DNA of 64,000 nucleotides from Simplicispira hankyongi (GTDB taxonomy: Bacteria; Pseudomonadota; Gammaproteobacteria; Burkholderiales; Burkholderiaceae_C), in NCBI RefSeq assembly GCF_003570885.1, contig NZ_QXJC01000001.1, positions 248,001 through 312,000 on the forward strand, written 5' to 3'. Shown one piece after another: positions 39,944 through 50,511 of this stretch. Each line of letters starts with the position of its first letter. The stretch's first letter is position 1. The notes below the pieces were generated by a model. It was not told the origin of the DNA. It made no database searches and was given only the letters and a program-made list of their open reading frames with translations. Position numbers and translations under genes: made by a program.

Positions 39944-40112
39944 GCGTCCATTCTCCCGCAGGGAGCAAGCTGCGTGGCGTGCAGGGCTATCCTGGGTGAC
40001 GGGACGACTGGCCGTGGGCAGGCGGCTGGGCGCGGTATCGTCCCGGACCACGCCAATGGATGGACCTGCCGATTTGCGCGTGGGTCAGGCGCAGTGCGAT
40101 ATTGCGGGCTAT

Positions 40113-40799
40113 TTAGTCGCCAGCTGTGGCCGCCAGATGCGCCGCAAGCGCGCCGTCGTCCACGATGGCCACTCGCCCGAAGTCCAAAGACACGATGCCC
40201 GAAGCTTCCAGCGCGCGCAGCACGCGGTTGACGGTCTGGCGCGACAGGCCGCACAACTGGCCGAGTTCTTCCTGCGTGAGGTTGAGCCTGCGCGTGCTGC
40301 GCCAGAACAGGCGGCTGAGGTACAGCGCCACGCGGTGCTCTGTCGAGCGCATGCGACCGGCTTCAATGATGGCCATGGCCTGGCCCAGCCGCAGGTTCAT
40401 GTGCAGCACCAGAAACTGGTTGAATGCCAGGCTGGTCTCGCGCAGGGTGGCGAACAGGGGAAGAGGCAGGCACAGCATGCGCGTAGGGCGCAGGGCCACC
40501 ACGTCGTACTTGCGCGGCTCGGGTTTCATGGCGGAGCCTTCACCGAACCAGTCGCCGTCGGACACGCCAATGAAGGCCGATGCGCGCCCCCTGGACGCTG
40601 GACTTTGCAGCATGACCAGCCCCGACAGCACGGCGTGCCAGCCCTCCACGGCGGAGCCTGCCGGCAGCATGACGTCGCCCTTGGCGCCTTCGGTGAAATA
40701 CACGCCGTGGCGCAGTTGTTCCTGCAGATCGGTCGGCACAGAGGCAAACCAGGGTTGGCAGGCAATGAAACGTTCCGCAGAAGGGGTGGCGCCAAACAT
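40113..40799 (-). CDS. Crp/Fnr-family transcriptional regulator
   Basis: 228 aa. N-terminal cyclic-nucleotide-binding-type barrel (GVYFTEGAKGDVMLPAGSAVEGWHAVLSGLVML, SDGDWFGEGS) and C-terminal helix-turn-helix LTQEELGQLCGLSRQTVNRVLRALEASGIV. Only isolated Cys residues occur, not the N-terminal cluster of oxygen-sensing FNR, so it is not an Fe-S sensor. Start ATG at MFGATPSAERF; the much longer open frame upstream overlaps the remnant gene and was rejected. Divergent from the acyl-CoA ligase/ABC cluster, which it may control (inference). Confidence 0.9.
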   Translation of the reverse strand: MFGATPSAERFIACQPWFASVPTDLQEQLRHGVYFTEGAKGDVMLPAGSAVEGWHAVLSGLVMLQSPASRGRASAFIGVSDGDWFGEGSAMKPEPRKYDVVALRPTRMLCLPLPLFATLRETSLAFNQFLVLHMNLRLGQAMAIIEAGRMRSTEHRVALYLSRLFWRSTRRLNLTQEELGQLCGLSRQTVNRVLRALEASGIVSLDFGRVAIVDDGALAAHLAATAGD

Positions 40800-40925
40800 A
40801 GAGGGATTGTCGCGGTATGTTTGCACGCCAGCGCGGGAAAACCCGCTGTAAATGTCAGGCAGGCGACAAGTGTTGGAGTTCCCTTCCCGGCGACGGACAC
40901 TGCGCTGCCTTTGCGTCGGGTGTGA

Positions 40926-41336
40926 TGCAGGAGCCGTGCAGCCCGCTTCTACGCCACTTCGGTAATGGGAACCCAGTCCACCATTCAGGCGCTGGGGCCG
41001 GATGGCGTGGGGGTGGTGGTGACATCGGTTGTACCGTTCCCCTGGAGCCAGAGCCTGCCCGTCGCCCAGGAATACCGGGAACTGTTGAAAAAAGCCGGAA
41101 TGCAAGAAACGGTGTCTTTTATCGGACTGGAGGTTTTCATCAATGCCAAGGTGCTGGTCGAAGGCTTGCGCTGCGCTGGCAAAGACCTGACACGGCCCCG
41201 CTTCATCCAGGCCCTGGAATCGCTGCAGCAGTTCGATGTGGGCGGTTTCGAGGTGAATTTTGGCAAGGGGGTACGCCAGGGTTCGCGCTTTGTGGATTTG
41301 ACCATCGTCGGTGCGGGCGGCAAGTTCACCCGTTAG
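40926..41336 (+). pseudogene. C-terminal remnant of a Liv-type substrate-binding protein gene
   Basis: The open frame starts after a TGA with no credible start signal and reads ARFYATSVMGTQST, VVTSVVPFPWSQSLPVAQEYRELLKKAG, IGLEVFINAKVLVEGLRCAG and FVDLTIVGAGGKF. These are the last third (about 130 residues) of a periplasmic branched-chain-type binding protein (Peripla_BP_6). The first two thirds and signal peptide are missing; the sequence upstream belongs to the Crp/Fnr promoter region. It is not the same sequence as the intact binding-protein gene 1.8 kb downstream. A truncated, probably non-functional remnant; an ATG at 40965 could in principle give a short peptide. Confidence 0.75.
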
Positions 41337-41378
41337 GATGGTCCTGTTTTTGTGATATGAAAAGCTAAAGGAGCACTT

Positions 41379-43016
41379 ATGCTGGGTTTAATGCAGAGTC
41401 AGCCACTCTTGATTTCGTCGTTGATCGAGTTTGCCGAGCGGCACCACGGCGACGGCGAAATTGTCTCGCGCCGTGTCGAGGGCGACCTCCATCGCTACAC
41501 CTACCGCGACCTTGCCGCGCGCTCGCGCCAGCTTGCCAACGCGCTGGACCAAGCGGGCCTGGCGTTTAGCGACCGCGTGGCCACTCTGGCCTGGAACGGC
41601 TACCGCCATATGGAGATGTACTTTGGCGTGAGCGGCTCGGGGCGCGTGGTGCACACCGTCAACCCGCGCCTGCACCCCGAGCAGATTGCGTGGATCATGA
41701 ACCACGCCGAAGACCAGATTCTGTGTTTTGACCTCACGTTCCTGCCCCTGGTGCAGGCGGTGCACGCCAAATGTCCCACGGTGAAGAAGTGGGTCGCCCT
41801 ATGTGATGCCGACCGCCTGCCGCAGGACAGCGGCGTGCCTGGCCTGGTGAGCTACGAAACCTGGATTGGCGCGCAATCCGCCGAATACGTCTGGCCGCAG
41901 TTCGATGAGAACACGGCTTCGAGCATGTGCTACACGAGTGGCACCACCGGCCACCCCAAGGCCGCGCTCTATAGCCACCGCTCGACTGTGCTGCACGCTT
42001 ACGCCGCTGCCTTGCCGGACGTGATGTGCCTGTCTGCCCGCGATGCAGTGCTGCCCGTGGTGCCCATGTTCCACGTTAACGCCTGGGGCATTCCATATTC
42101 GGCGGCGCTCACGGGTTGCAAGGTCGTTTTCCCCGGCCCGGCGCTCGATGGCAAGTCGATCTATGAACTGATTGAAGCCGAGAAGGTGACCTACGCCGCT
42201 GGCGTGCCCACGGTATGGCAGATGCTGCTCGGCCACCTGCGCCCGGCGGGCCTGAAGTTCAGCACGCTCAAGCGCACGGTGATTGGCGGCTCGGCCTGCC
42301 CGCCGGCCATGATTACCGCGTTCCAGGACGAATACGGCGTTGAGGTGCTGCACGCTTGGGGCATGACGGAAATGAGCCCGCTCGGCACGCTGTGCACGTT
42401 GAAAAACAAGCAGCTGGAATTGTCCAAGGACGAGCAGATGAAGATCCTGCAAAAGCAGGGTCGGGCGATCTACGGCGTGGATATGAAGATCGTCGATGGG
42501 GACGGCAAGGAACTGCCCTGGGATGGCAAGTCCTACGGCGACCTGCTGGTGCGCGGCCCGTGGATCATCGAGAGCTATTACAAGGGAGAAAACCCACTGG
42601 TGGCTGATGCACAGGGCCGCGGCTGGTTCCCCACGGGCGACGTGGCCACCATTGACGCTGACGGTTTCATGCAGATCACCGACCGCAGCAAGGACGTGAT
42701 CAAGTCGGGCGGCGAGTGGATCAGCTCCATTGACATCGAGAACATCGCCATGGCGCACCCAGCGGTTGCCATGGCCGCCTGTGTCGGTATGCCGCACCCC
42801 AAGTGGGATGAGCGCCCCATCGTCGCGATCGCGCTCAAGCCCGGCGCCGAACTCACGCGAGAAGCATTGCTCGCTTTTTATGAGGGCAAGACCGCGAAAT
42901 GGCAGATTCCCGACGATGTGGTGTTTGTCGACGCCATCCCGCTGGGCGCCACGGGCAAGATGCTCAAGACGCGCCTGCGCGAGCAACTCAAGGGATACAA
43001 GCTGCCAGGTCTTTGA
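41379..43016 (+). CDS. Acyl-CoA ligase (AMP-forming)
   Basis: Activates a carboxylic acid to its CoA ester with ATP. 545 aa, ANL superfamily: P-loop-like [17 protein letters not shown], the A4/A5 region [50 protein letters not shown], and the catalytic lysine in [11 protein letters not shown]. The overall style is that of medium-chain/methylthiopropionate-type ligases. ATG follows AAAGGAGCAC. It heads the catabolic region with Liv-type uptake and beta-oxidation genes downstream, so the ligase probably activates the imported acid. Exact substrate unknown. Confidence 0.9.
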   Translation: MLGLMQSQPLLISSLIEFAERHHGDGEIVSRRVEGDLHRYTYRDLAARSRQLANALDQAGLAFSDRVATLAWNGYRHMEMYFGVSGSGRVVHTVNPRLHPEQIAWIMNHAEDQILCFDLTFLPLVQAVHAKCPTVKKWVALCDADRLPQDSGVPGLVSYETWIGAQSAEYVWPQFDENTASSMCYTSGTTGHPKAALYSHRSTVLHAYAAALPDVMCLSARDAVLPVVPMFHVNAWGIPYSAALTGCKVVFPGPALDGKSIYELIEAEKVTYAAGVPTVWQMLLGHLRPAGLKFSTLKRTVIGGSACPPAMITAFQDEYGVEVLHAWGMTEMSPLGTLCTLKNKQLELSKDEQMKILQKQGRAIYGVDMKIVDGDGKELPWDGKSYGDLLVRGPWIIESYYKGENPLVADAQGRGWFPTGDVATIDADGFMQITDRSKDVIKSGGEWISSIDIENIAMAHPAVAMAACVGMPHPKWDERPIVAIALKPGAELTREALLAFYEGKTAKWQIPDDVVFVDAIPLGATGKMLKTRLREQLKGYKLPGL

Positions 43017-43145
43017 GGCATTCGGACCGCGCTCGGTTCACGGGGTGAAGTCGCCTGTGCGATAGGCCATAAGGGCATTCCCTGTGCCCTGAGCGTGCAC
43101 CACCGGTTAGGCTGAAGTCGTTCGTTAAACACTAGGAGACAAGGC

Positions 43146-44384
43146 GTGAATTTTGCTACTAAAACACTAGCTGCAAGCGTGCTGTTGATAAGCGCTGGAG
43201 GCGTATTTGCTCAACAGGGTGAGACGGTCAAGATCGCAATGATCGAGGGGCTGTCTGGCCCCTTCGCCAATGTGGGGCAAAACCAGCTCAAGAGCTGGCA
43301 GTACGTCGCCGATTATTTTTCCGGCAACAAGAATCCTGCGGGCGTGACGTTTCAGATCAATGCCTTTGATTCGGGCGGCTCACCACAGGGCGCGGTGACC
43401 CAGTTGAAGGCGGCCATTGATCAAGGCTATCACTACATCACCCAGGGCAACGGGTCGGGAGCCGCGCTGGCACTGGAGCAGGCGGTCACCAAGTACAACG
43501 AGCGCAATCCTGGCAAAGAGGTTGTCTACCTCAACTACGCTGCAGTCTCTCCAACCCTGACCAACGAGGATTGCAGCTTCTGGCATTTCCGTCTTGACGC
43601 CGATACCACCATGAAGATGGAGGCACTCACCACCTTCATGAAAGACAAGCCGGAAGTCAAGAAGGTGTACATGCTGGACCAGGACTACTCGCACGGGCAC
43701 GAGGTTTCCAAATACTTCCAGGCAGACATCAAGCGCAAGCGCCCAGATGTGCAAATTGTCGGCGATGACTATGTGCCAATCGGGCATGTCAAAGACTTTG
43801 CGCCCTACGTGGCCAAGATCAAGCAGTCGGGCGCCGACGCCATCGTGACCGGCAATTGGGGTGCCGACTTGACCCTGTTCGTCAAGGCCCTGGGCGAAGC
43901 GGGTCTGAATTTGCCGATGTACACCTATTATGCAGGTGTCTCCGGCACGCCGACGGCGCTTGCTGCCCTGGGGGACAAAACCCAAGTCTACGTAGTGTCC
44001 TACGGTTACTCCCAAACGACAGGCGAGCTGGGCAAGGTCGTTGAAGGGTTCAAGAAAAAGTACAACGACGACTTCTATACCTTTGCCATTTACAACGGCA
44101 TCAAGCTGCTGAACGCCGCAATGGTCAAAGCCAAGTCGACCAATTCGGTCAAGGTGGCGCAGGCCTTGGAAGGCATGGAAGTTCCAAGCTTTGCGGGCGA
44201 GGTCACGATGCGCAAGTCGGACCACCAGTTGCAGCAAAGCCTGTTCATCACGAAGTGGGAAAAGGTCAGCGCCAAGTACCCCTACAGCAACGAAAACACG
44301 GGCTACACCTTCGCCCCGATCAAGCAGTTTGAGCCCTATGTCTCAAGCACGCCCACCAGCTGCCAGATGAAGCGTCCTGGCTGA
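43146..44384 (+). CDS. Liv-type ABC transporter substrate-binding protein
   Basis: Periplasmic receptor of a branched-chain-amino-acid-type importer (Peripla_BP_6): KIAMIEGLSGPFANVGQNQLKSW, FDSGGSPQGAVTQLKAAIDQG, QGNGSGAALALEQAV, VYMLDQDYSHGHEVSKYF, and TGNWGADLTLFVKALGEAGL. GTG start with AGGAG 8 nt upstream. The signal peptide (residues 1-22, cleavage after VFA) is encoded by DNA that matches the dispersed palindromic repeat. 412 aa, complete. It begins the transporter gene run and is followed by a hairpin terminator. Ligand not evident; it need not be an amino acid given the fatty-acid genes around it. Confidence 0.92.
   Translation: MNFATKTLAASVLLISAGGVFAQQGETVKIAMIEGLSGPFANVGQNQLKSWQYVADYFSGNKNPAGVTFQINAFDSGGSPQGAVTQLKAAIDQGYHYITQGNGSGAALALEQAVTKYNERNPGKEVVYLNYAAVSPTLTNEDCSFWHFRLDADTTMKMEALTTFMKDKPEVKKVYMLDQDYSHGHEVSKYFQADIKRKRPDVQIVGDDYVPIGHVKDFAPYVAKIKQSGADAIVTGNWGADLTLFVKALGEAGLNLPMYTYYAGVSGTPTALAALGDKTQVYVVSYGYSQTTGELGKVVEGFKKKYNDDFYTFAIYNGIKLLNAAMVKAKSTNSVKVAQALEGMEVPSFAGEVTMRKSDHQLQQSLFITKWEKVSAKYPYSNENTGYTFAPIKQFEPYVSSTPTSCQMKRPG
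43155..43217 (+). repeat. Palindromic repeat forming a signal-peptide coding region
   Basis: CTACTAAAA, TAGCTGCAAGCG, GATAAGCGCTGGAGGCGTATTT and TCAACA occur in the same order and spacing as in the extragenic copies. The 17-nt string GCGCTGGAGGCGTATTT is identical to one at 20471, and GATAAGCGCT is shared with the copy at 24551-24618. The segment covers codons 4-24 of the binding-protein gene. Confidence 0.7.
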
Positions 44385-44407
44385 GGCCAGGCCTGCGGCG
44401 GCGGAGC

Positions 44408-44446
44408 AAGCCGGGATTGCCATTGTCATCCCGGCTTTTCTATTTC
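44408..44446 (+). terminator. Hairpin terminator between binding protein and permease
   Basis: AAGCCGGGAT pairs perfectly with ATCCCGGCTT (10 bp, 10-nt loop), followed by TTCTATTT. Probably partial termination, giving more binding protein than membrane parts. Confidence 0.75.
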
Positions 44447-44489
44447 TGATCGACCTTGTATTCACGGCCTTTGACCAGACGGGTGCTGC

Positions 44490-45437
44490 ATGGAGTTTTA
44501 CGTTATTTCGATTTTGAACGGGCTGAGCTACGGGTTGCTCCTGTTCATGCTGAGCTCCGGGCTCACGCTGATTTTCAGCATGATGGGTGTGCTCAATTTC
44601 GCCCACGCAAGCTTCTACATGCTGGGGGCATTTTTTGCGTACAGCACGACGCGTGTGATCGGTTTTTGGCCGGCTCTGCTGATCTCTCCGCTGCTGGTCG
44701 GCCTGATAGGCGCCGCGTTTGAACGCTACTGTTTGCGCCGGGTGCACAAATTTGGCCATGTGCCCGAGTTGTTGCTGACCTTTGGGCTGAGCTACATCGT
44801 TGTCGAGCTGGTGCAACTGGTGTGGGGCCGCGGTTCGGTCGACTACCGCATTCCGACCGTGCTCAGCGGCCCGCTGTTTACCCTGTACGGCATTCAGTTT
44901 CCGATTTATCGCGGCTTCATGATGCTGGTGGCGCTTTTGATGCTGCTCAGCACCTGGCTGCTGCTTACGCGCACCCGCATTGGTCTGGTGATTCAGGCTG
45001 CGTTGACCCACCCTCAGGCTGTTGAGGCCCTGGGTCACAACGTACCGCGTGTTTTCATGCTGGTTTTTGGCGGTGGTGCTGCGCTGGCGGGGTTGGCAGG
45101 GGTCATTGGTGGCAATGCTTTCGTGACCGAGCCTGGCATGGCGGCGGCCGTGGGCGCCATCATTTTCGTGATCGTGGTGGTCGGCGGCATGGGCTCGTTG
45201 GCGGGGGCTTTCCTCGCGTCGCTGCTCATTGGCGTCATTCAAACCTTGGCGGTGGGCATTGACAGCACTCTGCTCGGCGCCGCGAGTTTTCTGGGGGTTC
45301 ACATCACCCCAGACACCTTTGGCTATCCGGTATGGAGCATGCGGCTCAGCCAGGTGGCGCCGATCCTGCCTTACCTGCTCATGGTTCTGATCTTGATTTT
45401 CCGGCCCAAGGGTCTTATGGGTACACGAGAGGGCTGA
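44490..45437 (+). CDS. Liv-type ABC permease (LivH)
   Basis: Inner-membrane permease of the LivH class, 315 aa with about eight segments. Landmarks: ILNGLSYGLLLFMLSSGLTLIFSMMGVLNFAHASFYMLGAFFAY at the N terminus, GHVPELLLTFGLSYIV, QAALTHPQAVEALGHNVPRVFMLVFGGGAALAGLAGVIGG, and IIFVIVVVGGMGSLAGAFLASLLIG near the end, the loop that contacts the ATPases. ATG with a weak ribosome site. Followed after 4 bp by the LivM-type gene. Confidence 0.93.
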   Translation: MEFYVISILNGLSYGLLLFMLSSGLTLIFSMMGVLNFAHASFYMLGAFFAYSTTRVIGFWPALLISPLLVGLIGAAFERYCLRRVHKFGHVPELLLTFGLSYIVVELVQLVWGRGSVDYRIPTVLSGPLFTLYGIQFPIYRGFMMLVALLMLLSTWLLLTRTRIGLVIQAALTHPQAVEALGHNVPRVFMLVFGGGAALAGLAGVIGGNAFVTEPGMAAAVGAIIFVIVVVGGMGSLAGAFLASLLIGVIQTLAVGIDSTLLGAASFLGVHITPDTFGYPVWSMRLSQVAPILPYLLMVLILIFRPKGLMGTREG

Positions 45438-45441
45438 CCGC

Positions 45442-46734
45442 ATGCGATCCAAGGTTTATCAATTCAAGCCGCTGAATCTCGGGCGGTTCGTGATTTGGGG
45501 CGGTTTTGCACTGGTGTTGCTGGTGGCTCCCCTGGTATTTACCAGCGGCCTCAGCCAGACCATGCTCTGCCAGATGGGCGTGGCCATCATCGTCTGCCTG
45601 AGCTACAACATGTTGCTCGGGCAGGGCGGCATGCTGAGTTTCGGCCATGCCGTGCACTCGGGTCTGGGTGCCTTCCTGGCGATCCACGTGCTCACGCTCG
45701 TGGATGCTGGCACCCTGTATGTCCCTGTGAGTCTGATTCCATTGGTCGGTGGCTTGGGCGGCTTGGCCTTTGCCGTGCTGATGGGGTGGGTGACGACCAA
45801 AAAGGCTGGCACTACGTTTGGCATGATCACTTTGGGCATCGGCGAACTGGTGGCGGCCATGTCGCTGATGTTCCCGGGCGTGTTTGGCGGTGAGGGCGGT
45901 ATCTCGGGCGACCGCGTCACTGGTTTGCATCCGCTGGGCATCACATTTGGCCCGCAGATTCAGTTGTACTACCTGATCGCGCTCTACACCTTCGTCTGCA
46001 CGGCACTCATGTTTGCTTTTACCCGGACGCCATTGGGACGCATGCTCAACGCCGTGCGCGACAACCCCGAACGTGTTGAGTTCGTCGGCTACGACACGCA
46101 GATGGTGCGTTACATCGCTTTTCTGGTGGCCGGGTTTTTTGCGGGTATCGCAGGCGGGCTCGCTGCGCTGAACTTCGAACTCGTCACTTCTGAGGTGGTC
46201 AGTGGCTACCGCTCGGGCGCCTATTTGTTGTTCACGTTCCTGGGCGGCGCCACGTTCTTCTTCGGCCCCATCATTGGCGGCGTTCTGATGGTGCTGGCCA
46301 CCATCGTTCTGAGCGAGCTGACTCGGGCCTGGCTGCTTTACTTGGGACTGGCGTTTCTGTTGATGGTCATGTATGCGCCTGGCGGCATCGCGAGCCTAAT
46401 CATGATGAACGTGCGGGTGGCCTCATTTGGCAGGTTGCGGCCCTTGCTGATCCACTATCTGGCCTTGGCGGCAACGGCACTCATCGTCCTGATCGGGGCC
46501 GCGGCCCTGATCGAAATGATCTACCACGTGCAACTCAATATCGGCCAGGGACCAGGCACGCCGTTCATGGGCATGGTATTGAACACCAAGGCGATGAGCG
46601 CCTGGCTGGGCGCAGGCTTCGTGACGCTCGTGGGTGTCGCGCTGTTTGAGGTAGCGCGCAGAAAATTTGCGCGCCAATGGAGCGCCGCCCAAGAGTACAT
46701 TGAAGACCAAACCAACGGGCGGGGGGCTCTGTAA
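45442..46734 (+). CDS. Liv-type ABC permease (LivM)
   Basis: Second membrane subunit. 430 aa, longer than typical LivM (about 320-360) because of an extra C-terminal part of about 90 residues with one or two more hydrophobic segments (LALAATALIVLIGAAALIEMIYHVQ) and a soluble tail. Core landmarks: LSYNMLLGQGGMLSFGHAVHSGLGAFLAIH, GTTFGMITLGIGELVAAMS, YDTQMVRYIAFLVAGFFAGIAGGLAAL, GAYLLFTFLGGATFFFGPIIGG. The extension recurs in this transporter subclass as far as I recall; its role is unknown. Confidence 0.92.
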   Translation: MRSKVYQFKPLNLGRFVIWGGFALVLLVAPLVFTSGLSQTMLCQMGVAIIVCLSYNMLLGQGGMLSFGHAVHSGLGAFLAIHVLTLVDAGTLYVPVSLIPLVGGLGGLAFAVLMGWVTTKKAGTTFGMITLGIGELVAAMSLMFPGVFGGEGGISGDRVTGLHPLGITFGPQIQLYYLIALYTFVCTALMFAFTRTPLGRMLNAVRDNPERVEFVGYDTQMVRYIAFLVAGFFAGIAGGLAALNFELVTSEVVSGYRSGAYLLFTFLGGATFFFGPIIGGVLMVLATIVLSELTRAWLLYLGLAFLLMVMYAPGGIASLIMMNVRVASFGRLRPLLIHYLALAATALIVLIGAAALIEMIYHVQLNIGQGPGTPFMGMVLNTKAMSAWLGAGFVTLVGVALFEVARRKFARQWSAAQEYIEDQTNGRGAL

Positions 46735-46735
46735 C

Positions 46736-47587
46736 ATGGATACGGCGCCAAATCACACCAACCATGTGAACGTAACCCCTGGGGGCAGTGGCGCGGCACA
46801 AGCCGCGCACGGACAGGCCAATTACGCACTTGAACTCAAAGACCTGCGCAAGCGCTTTGGCAAGACCGAAATCATCCGCGGCGTCAACCTTGCCGTCAGG
46901 GCGGGTGAGCGCGTCGCCATCATCGGGCCCAATGGCGCCGGCAAGTCCACGCTGTTCAACCTGATCAGCGGCCGTTTCGAGCCCACCAGCGGCGAAGTGC
47001 TGCTCAACGGCCATCGCATCAATGGCAAGCGGCCGTTCGAGATCAATCGCCTTGGCCTGTCGCGCAGTTTTCAGATCACCAACATCTTTCCCAAGCTCAG
47101 CGTGTTTGAAAACTTGCGCTGCGGCGTGCTCTGGAGCCTGGGCTACAAGTACACCTTTCTGAAATTTCTAGCGAATCTGCATGACGCCAATGCGCGCGCC
47201 GATGCACTGATGAAGATGATTCGACTTGACACGAAGCGCGATGTGCTTGCCGTCAACCTCACCTATGCAGAGCAGCGCGCGCTAGAGATTGGCATCACCA
47301 TCGCAGGCGGTGCCAACGTGATCCTGCTCGACGAACCCACGGCAGGCATGAACAAATCAGAGACAGAGCGCTTTATCGAACTGATCAAAGAGGTGACGGT
47401 CGGAAAGACCCTGCTCACCGTGGAGCACGATATGGGGGTGGTGTTCGGCCTGGCCGATCGCATCGCGGTGGTGGTCTATGGAGAGGTGCTGGCATTCGAC
47501 ACGCCGGACGCCGTACGCGCCAATGCGCGGGTGCAAGAGGCGTATTTGGGCTCCTCGGTGGCCGACGCCCAGGCGGAGGGCCACTGA
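46736..47587 (+). CDS. Liv-type ABC ATP-binding protein (LivG)
   Basis: First ATPase subunit. Walker A is intact (GPNGAGKST, K in place), Walker B ANVILLDEPTAGMN, and the switch His in TVEHDM. The ABC signature is the Liv-type variant LTYAEQRALEIG rather than LSGGQ. 283 aa with a short Asn/His/Thr-rich N-terminal tail before the ABC core begins at LELKDLRKRFG. ATG one base after the LivM stop. Pairs with the second ATPase, which has an altered Walker A. Confidence 0.94.
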   Translation: MDTAPNHTNHVNVTPGGSGAAQAAHGQANYALELKDLRKRFGKTEIIRGVNLAVRAGERVAIIGPNGAGKSTLFNLISGRFEPTSGEVLLNGHRINGKRPFEINRLGLSRSFQITNIFPKLSVFENLRCGVLWSLGYKYTFLKFLANLHDANARADALMKMIRLDTKRDVLAVNLTYAEQRALEIGITIAGGANVILLDEPTAGMNKSETERFIELIKEVTVGKTLLTVEHDMGVVFGLADRIAVVVYGEVLAFDTPDAVRANARVQEAYLGSSVADAQAEGH

Positions 47588-47588
47588 C

Positions 47589-48284
47589 ATGCTGCACATA
47601 CGCGATCTACACGCCTATTACGGCAAAAGCCATGTGCTGCATGGCGTGAGCTTTGACATCCAGCCAGGGGAAATCGTGGCGCTCTTGGGGCGCAACGGCT
47701 CGGGCCGCTCCACCACCGCCAAGGCCATCATGGGGCTGGTGGATTGGAACGGCACCATGACGTGGAAAGACCGCCCCCTGAATGGCAGCAAAGCCTACGA
47801 GGTGGCGCACGCCGGTGTGGGCTATGTGCCCGAAAGCCGCGATGTGTTTCCCAGCCTCACCGTGCACCAAAACCTGCTGCTGGGCCAAAAGGGCAATGGC
47901 AAGGGGAGTCGCTGGACCTTCAAGGACATGTACGCGATGTTTCCCCGCCTGGAGGAGCGTTGCAACGTTCAGGCAGGCGTCATGTCGGGTGGCGAGCAGC
48001 AAATGCTCACCCTGTGCCGCACGCTGATGGGCGATCCGGACCTCATCATCATCGATGAACCCACCGAGGGGCTGGCCCCCAAAATCGTCGAGCAGGTGGG
48101 CGAATTTCTCAAGACGCTCAAAAGCCGTGGCATTTCCGTGCTGCTGATCGAGCAAAAACTCACCATTGCCATGACCGTCTCTGACCGCGCCTTGGTCATG
48201 GGCCATGGCAGCATCGTTTTCGATGGCACGCCCGACAGCCTGCGTGCCAACAGCGGTGTGCGCAAGGAATGGCTCGAGGTTTGA
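47589..48284 (+). CDS. Liv-type ABC ATP-binding protein (LivF) with altered Walker A
   Basis: Second ATPase subunit, 231 aa. Signature MSGGEQQMLTLCRTLM, Walker B DLIIIDEPTEGLAP and switch LLIEQKL are normal. The Walker A reads GRNGSGRSTT: the invariant lysine that holds the phosphates is arginine (codon CGC at 47704-47706). The gene is otherwise intact, so a subclass feature or a degenerate site is more likely than a pseudogene. ATG overlaps nothing and follows the LivG stop by 1 nt. Last transporter gene before the beta-oxidation genes. Confidence 0.92.
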   Translation: MLHIRDLHAYYGKSHVLHGVSFDIQPGEIVALLGRNGSGRSTTAKAIMGLVDWNGTMTWKDRPLNGSKAYEVAHAGVGYVPESRDVFPSLTVHQNLLLGQKGNGKGSRWTFKDMYAMFPRLEERCNVQAGVMSGGEQQMLTLCRTLMGDPDLIIIDEPTEGLAPKIVEQVGEFLKTLKSRGISVLLIEQKLTIAMTVSDRALVMGHGSIVFDGTPDSLRANSGVRKEWLEV

Positions 48285-48343
48285 GGTGGCAGCCCTTGTC
48301 CCGCCAGGGACAAAACGGCCATGGCAAATCCCCGGAAACTGCC

Positions 48344-48370
48344 TACAATAAAAAACGCACGACCGTTCTT
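48344..48370 (+). promoter_or_regulatory. Promoter -10 and operator-like palindrome ahead of the beta-oxidation fusion gene
   Basis: TACAAT is followed within six bases by ACG-CA-CG-AC-CGT, an even-spaced palindrome (ACGNNCGNNCGT) embedded in A and T runs. TetR-type regulators of fatty-acid genes in Betaproteobacteria use sites of this shape, so repression at this spot is likely. No good -35 could be chosen. Confidence 0.5.
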
Positions 48371-48396
48371 TTTCTATCATTAGCAAGGAAGCCAGC

Positions 48397-50496
<2,100 letters not shown>

Positions 50497-50511
50497 TTCG
50501 CGCGCACCGCC

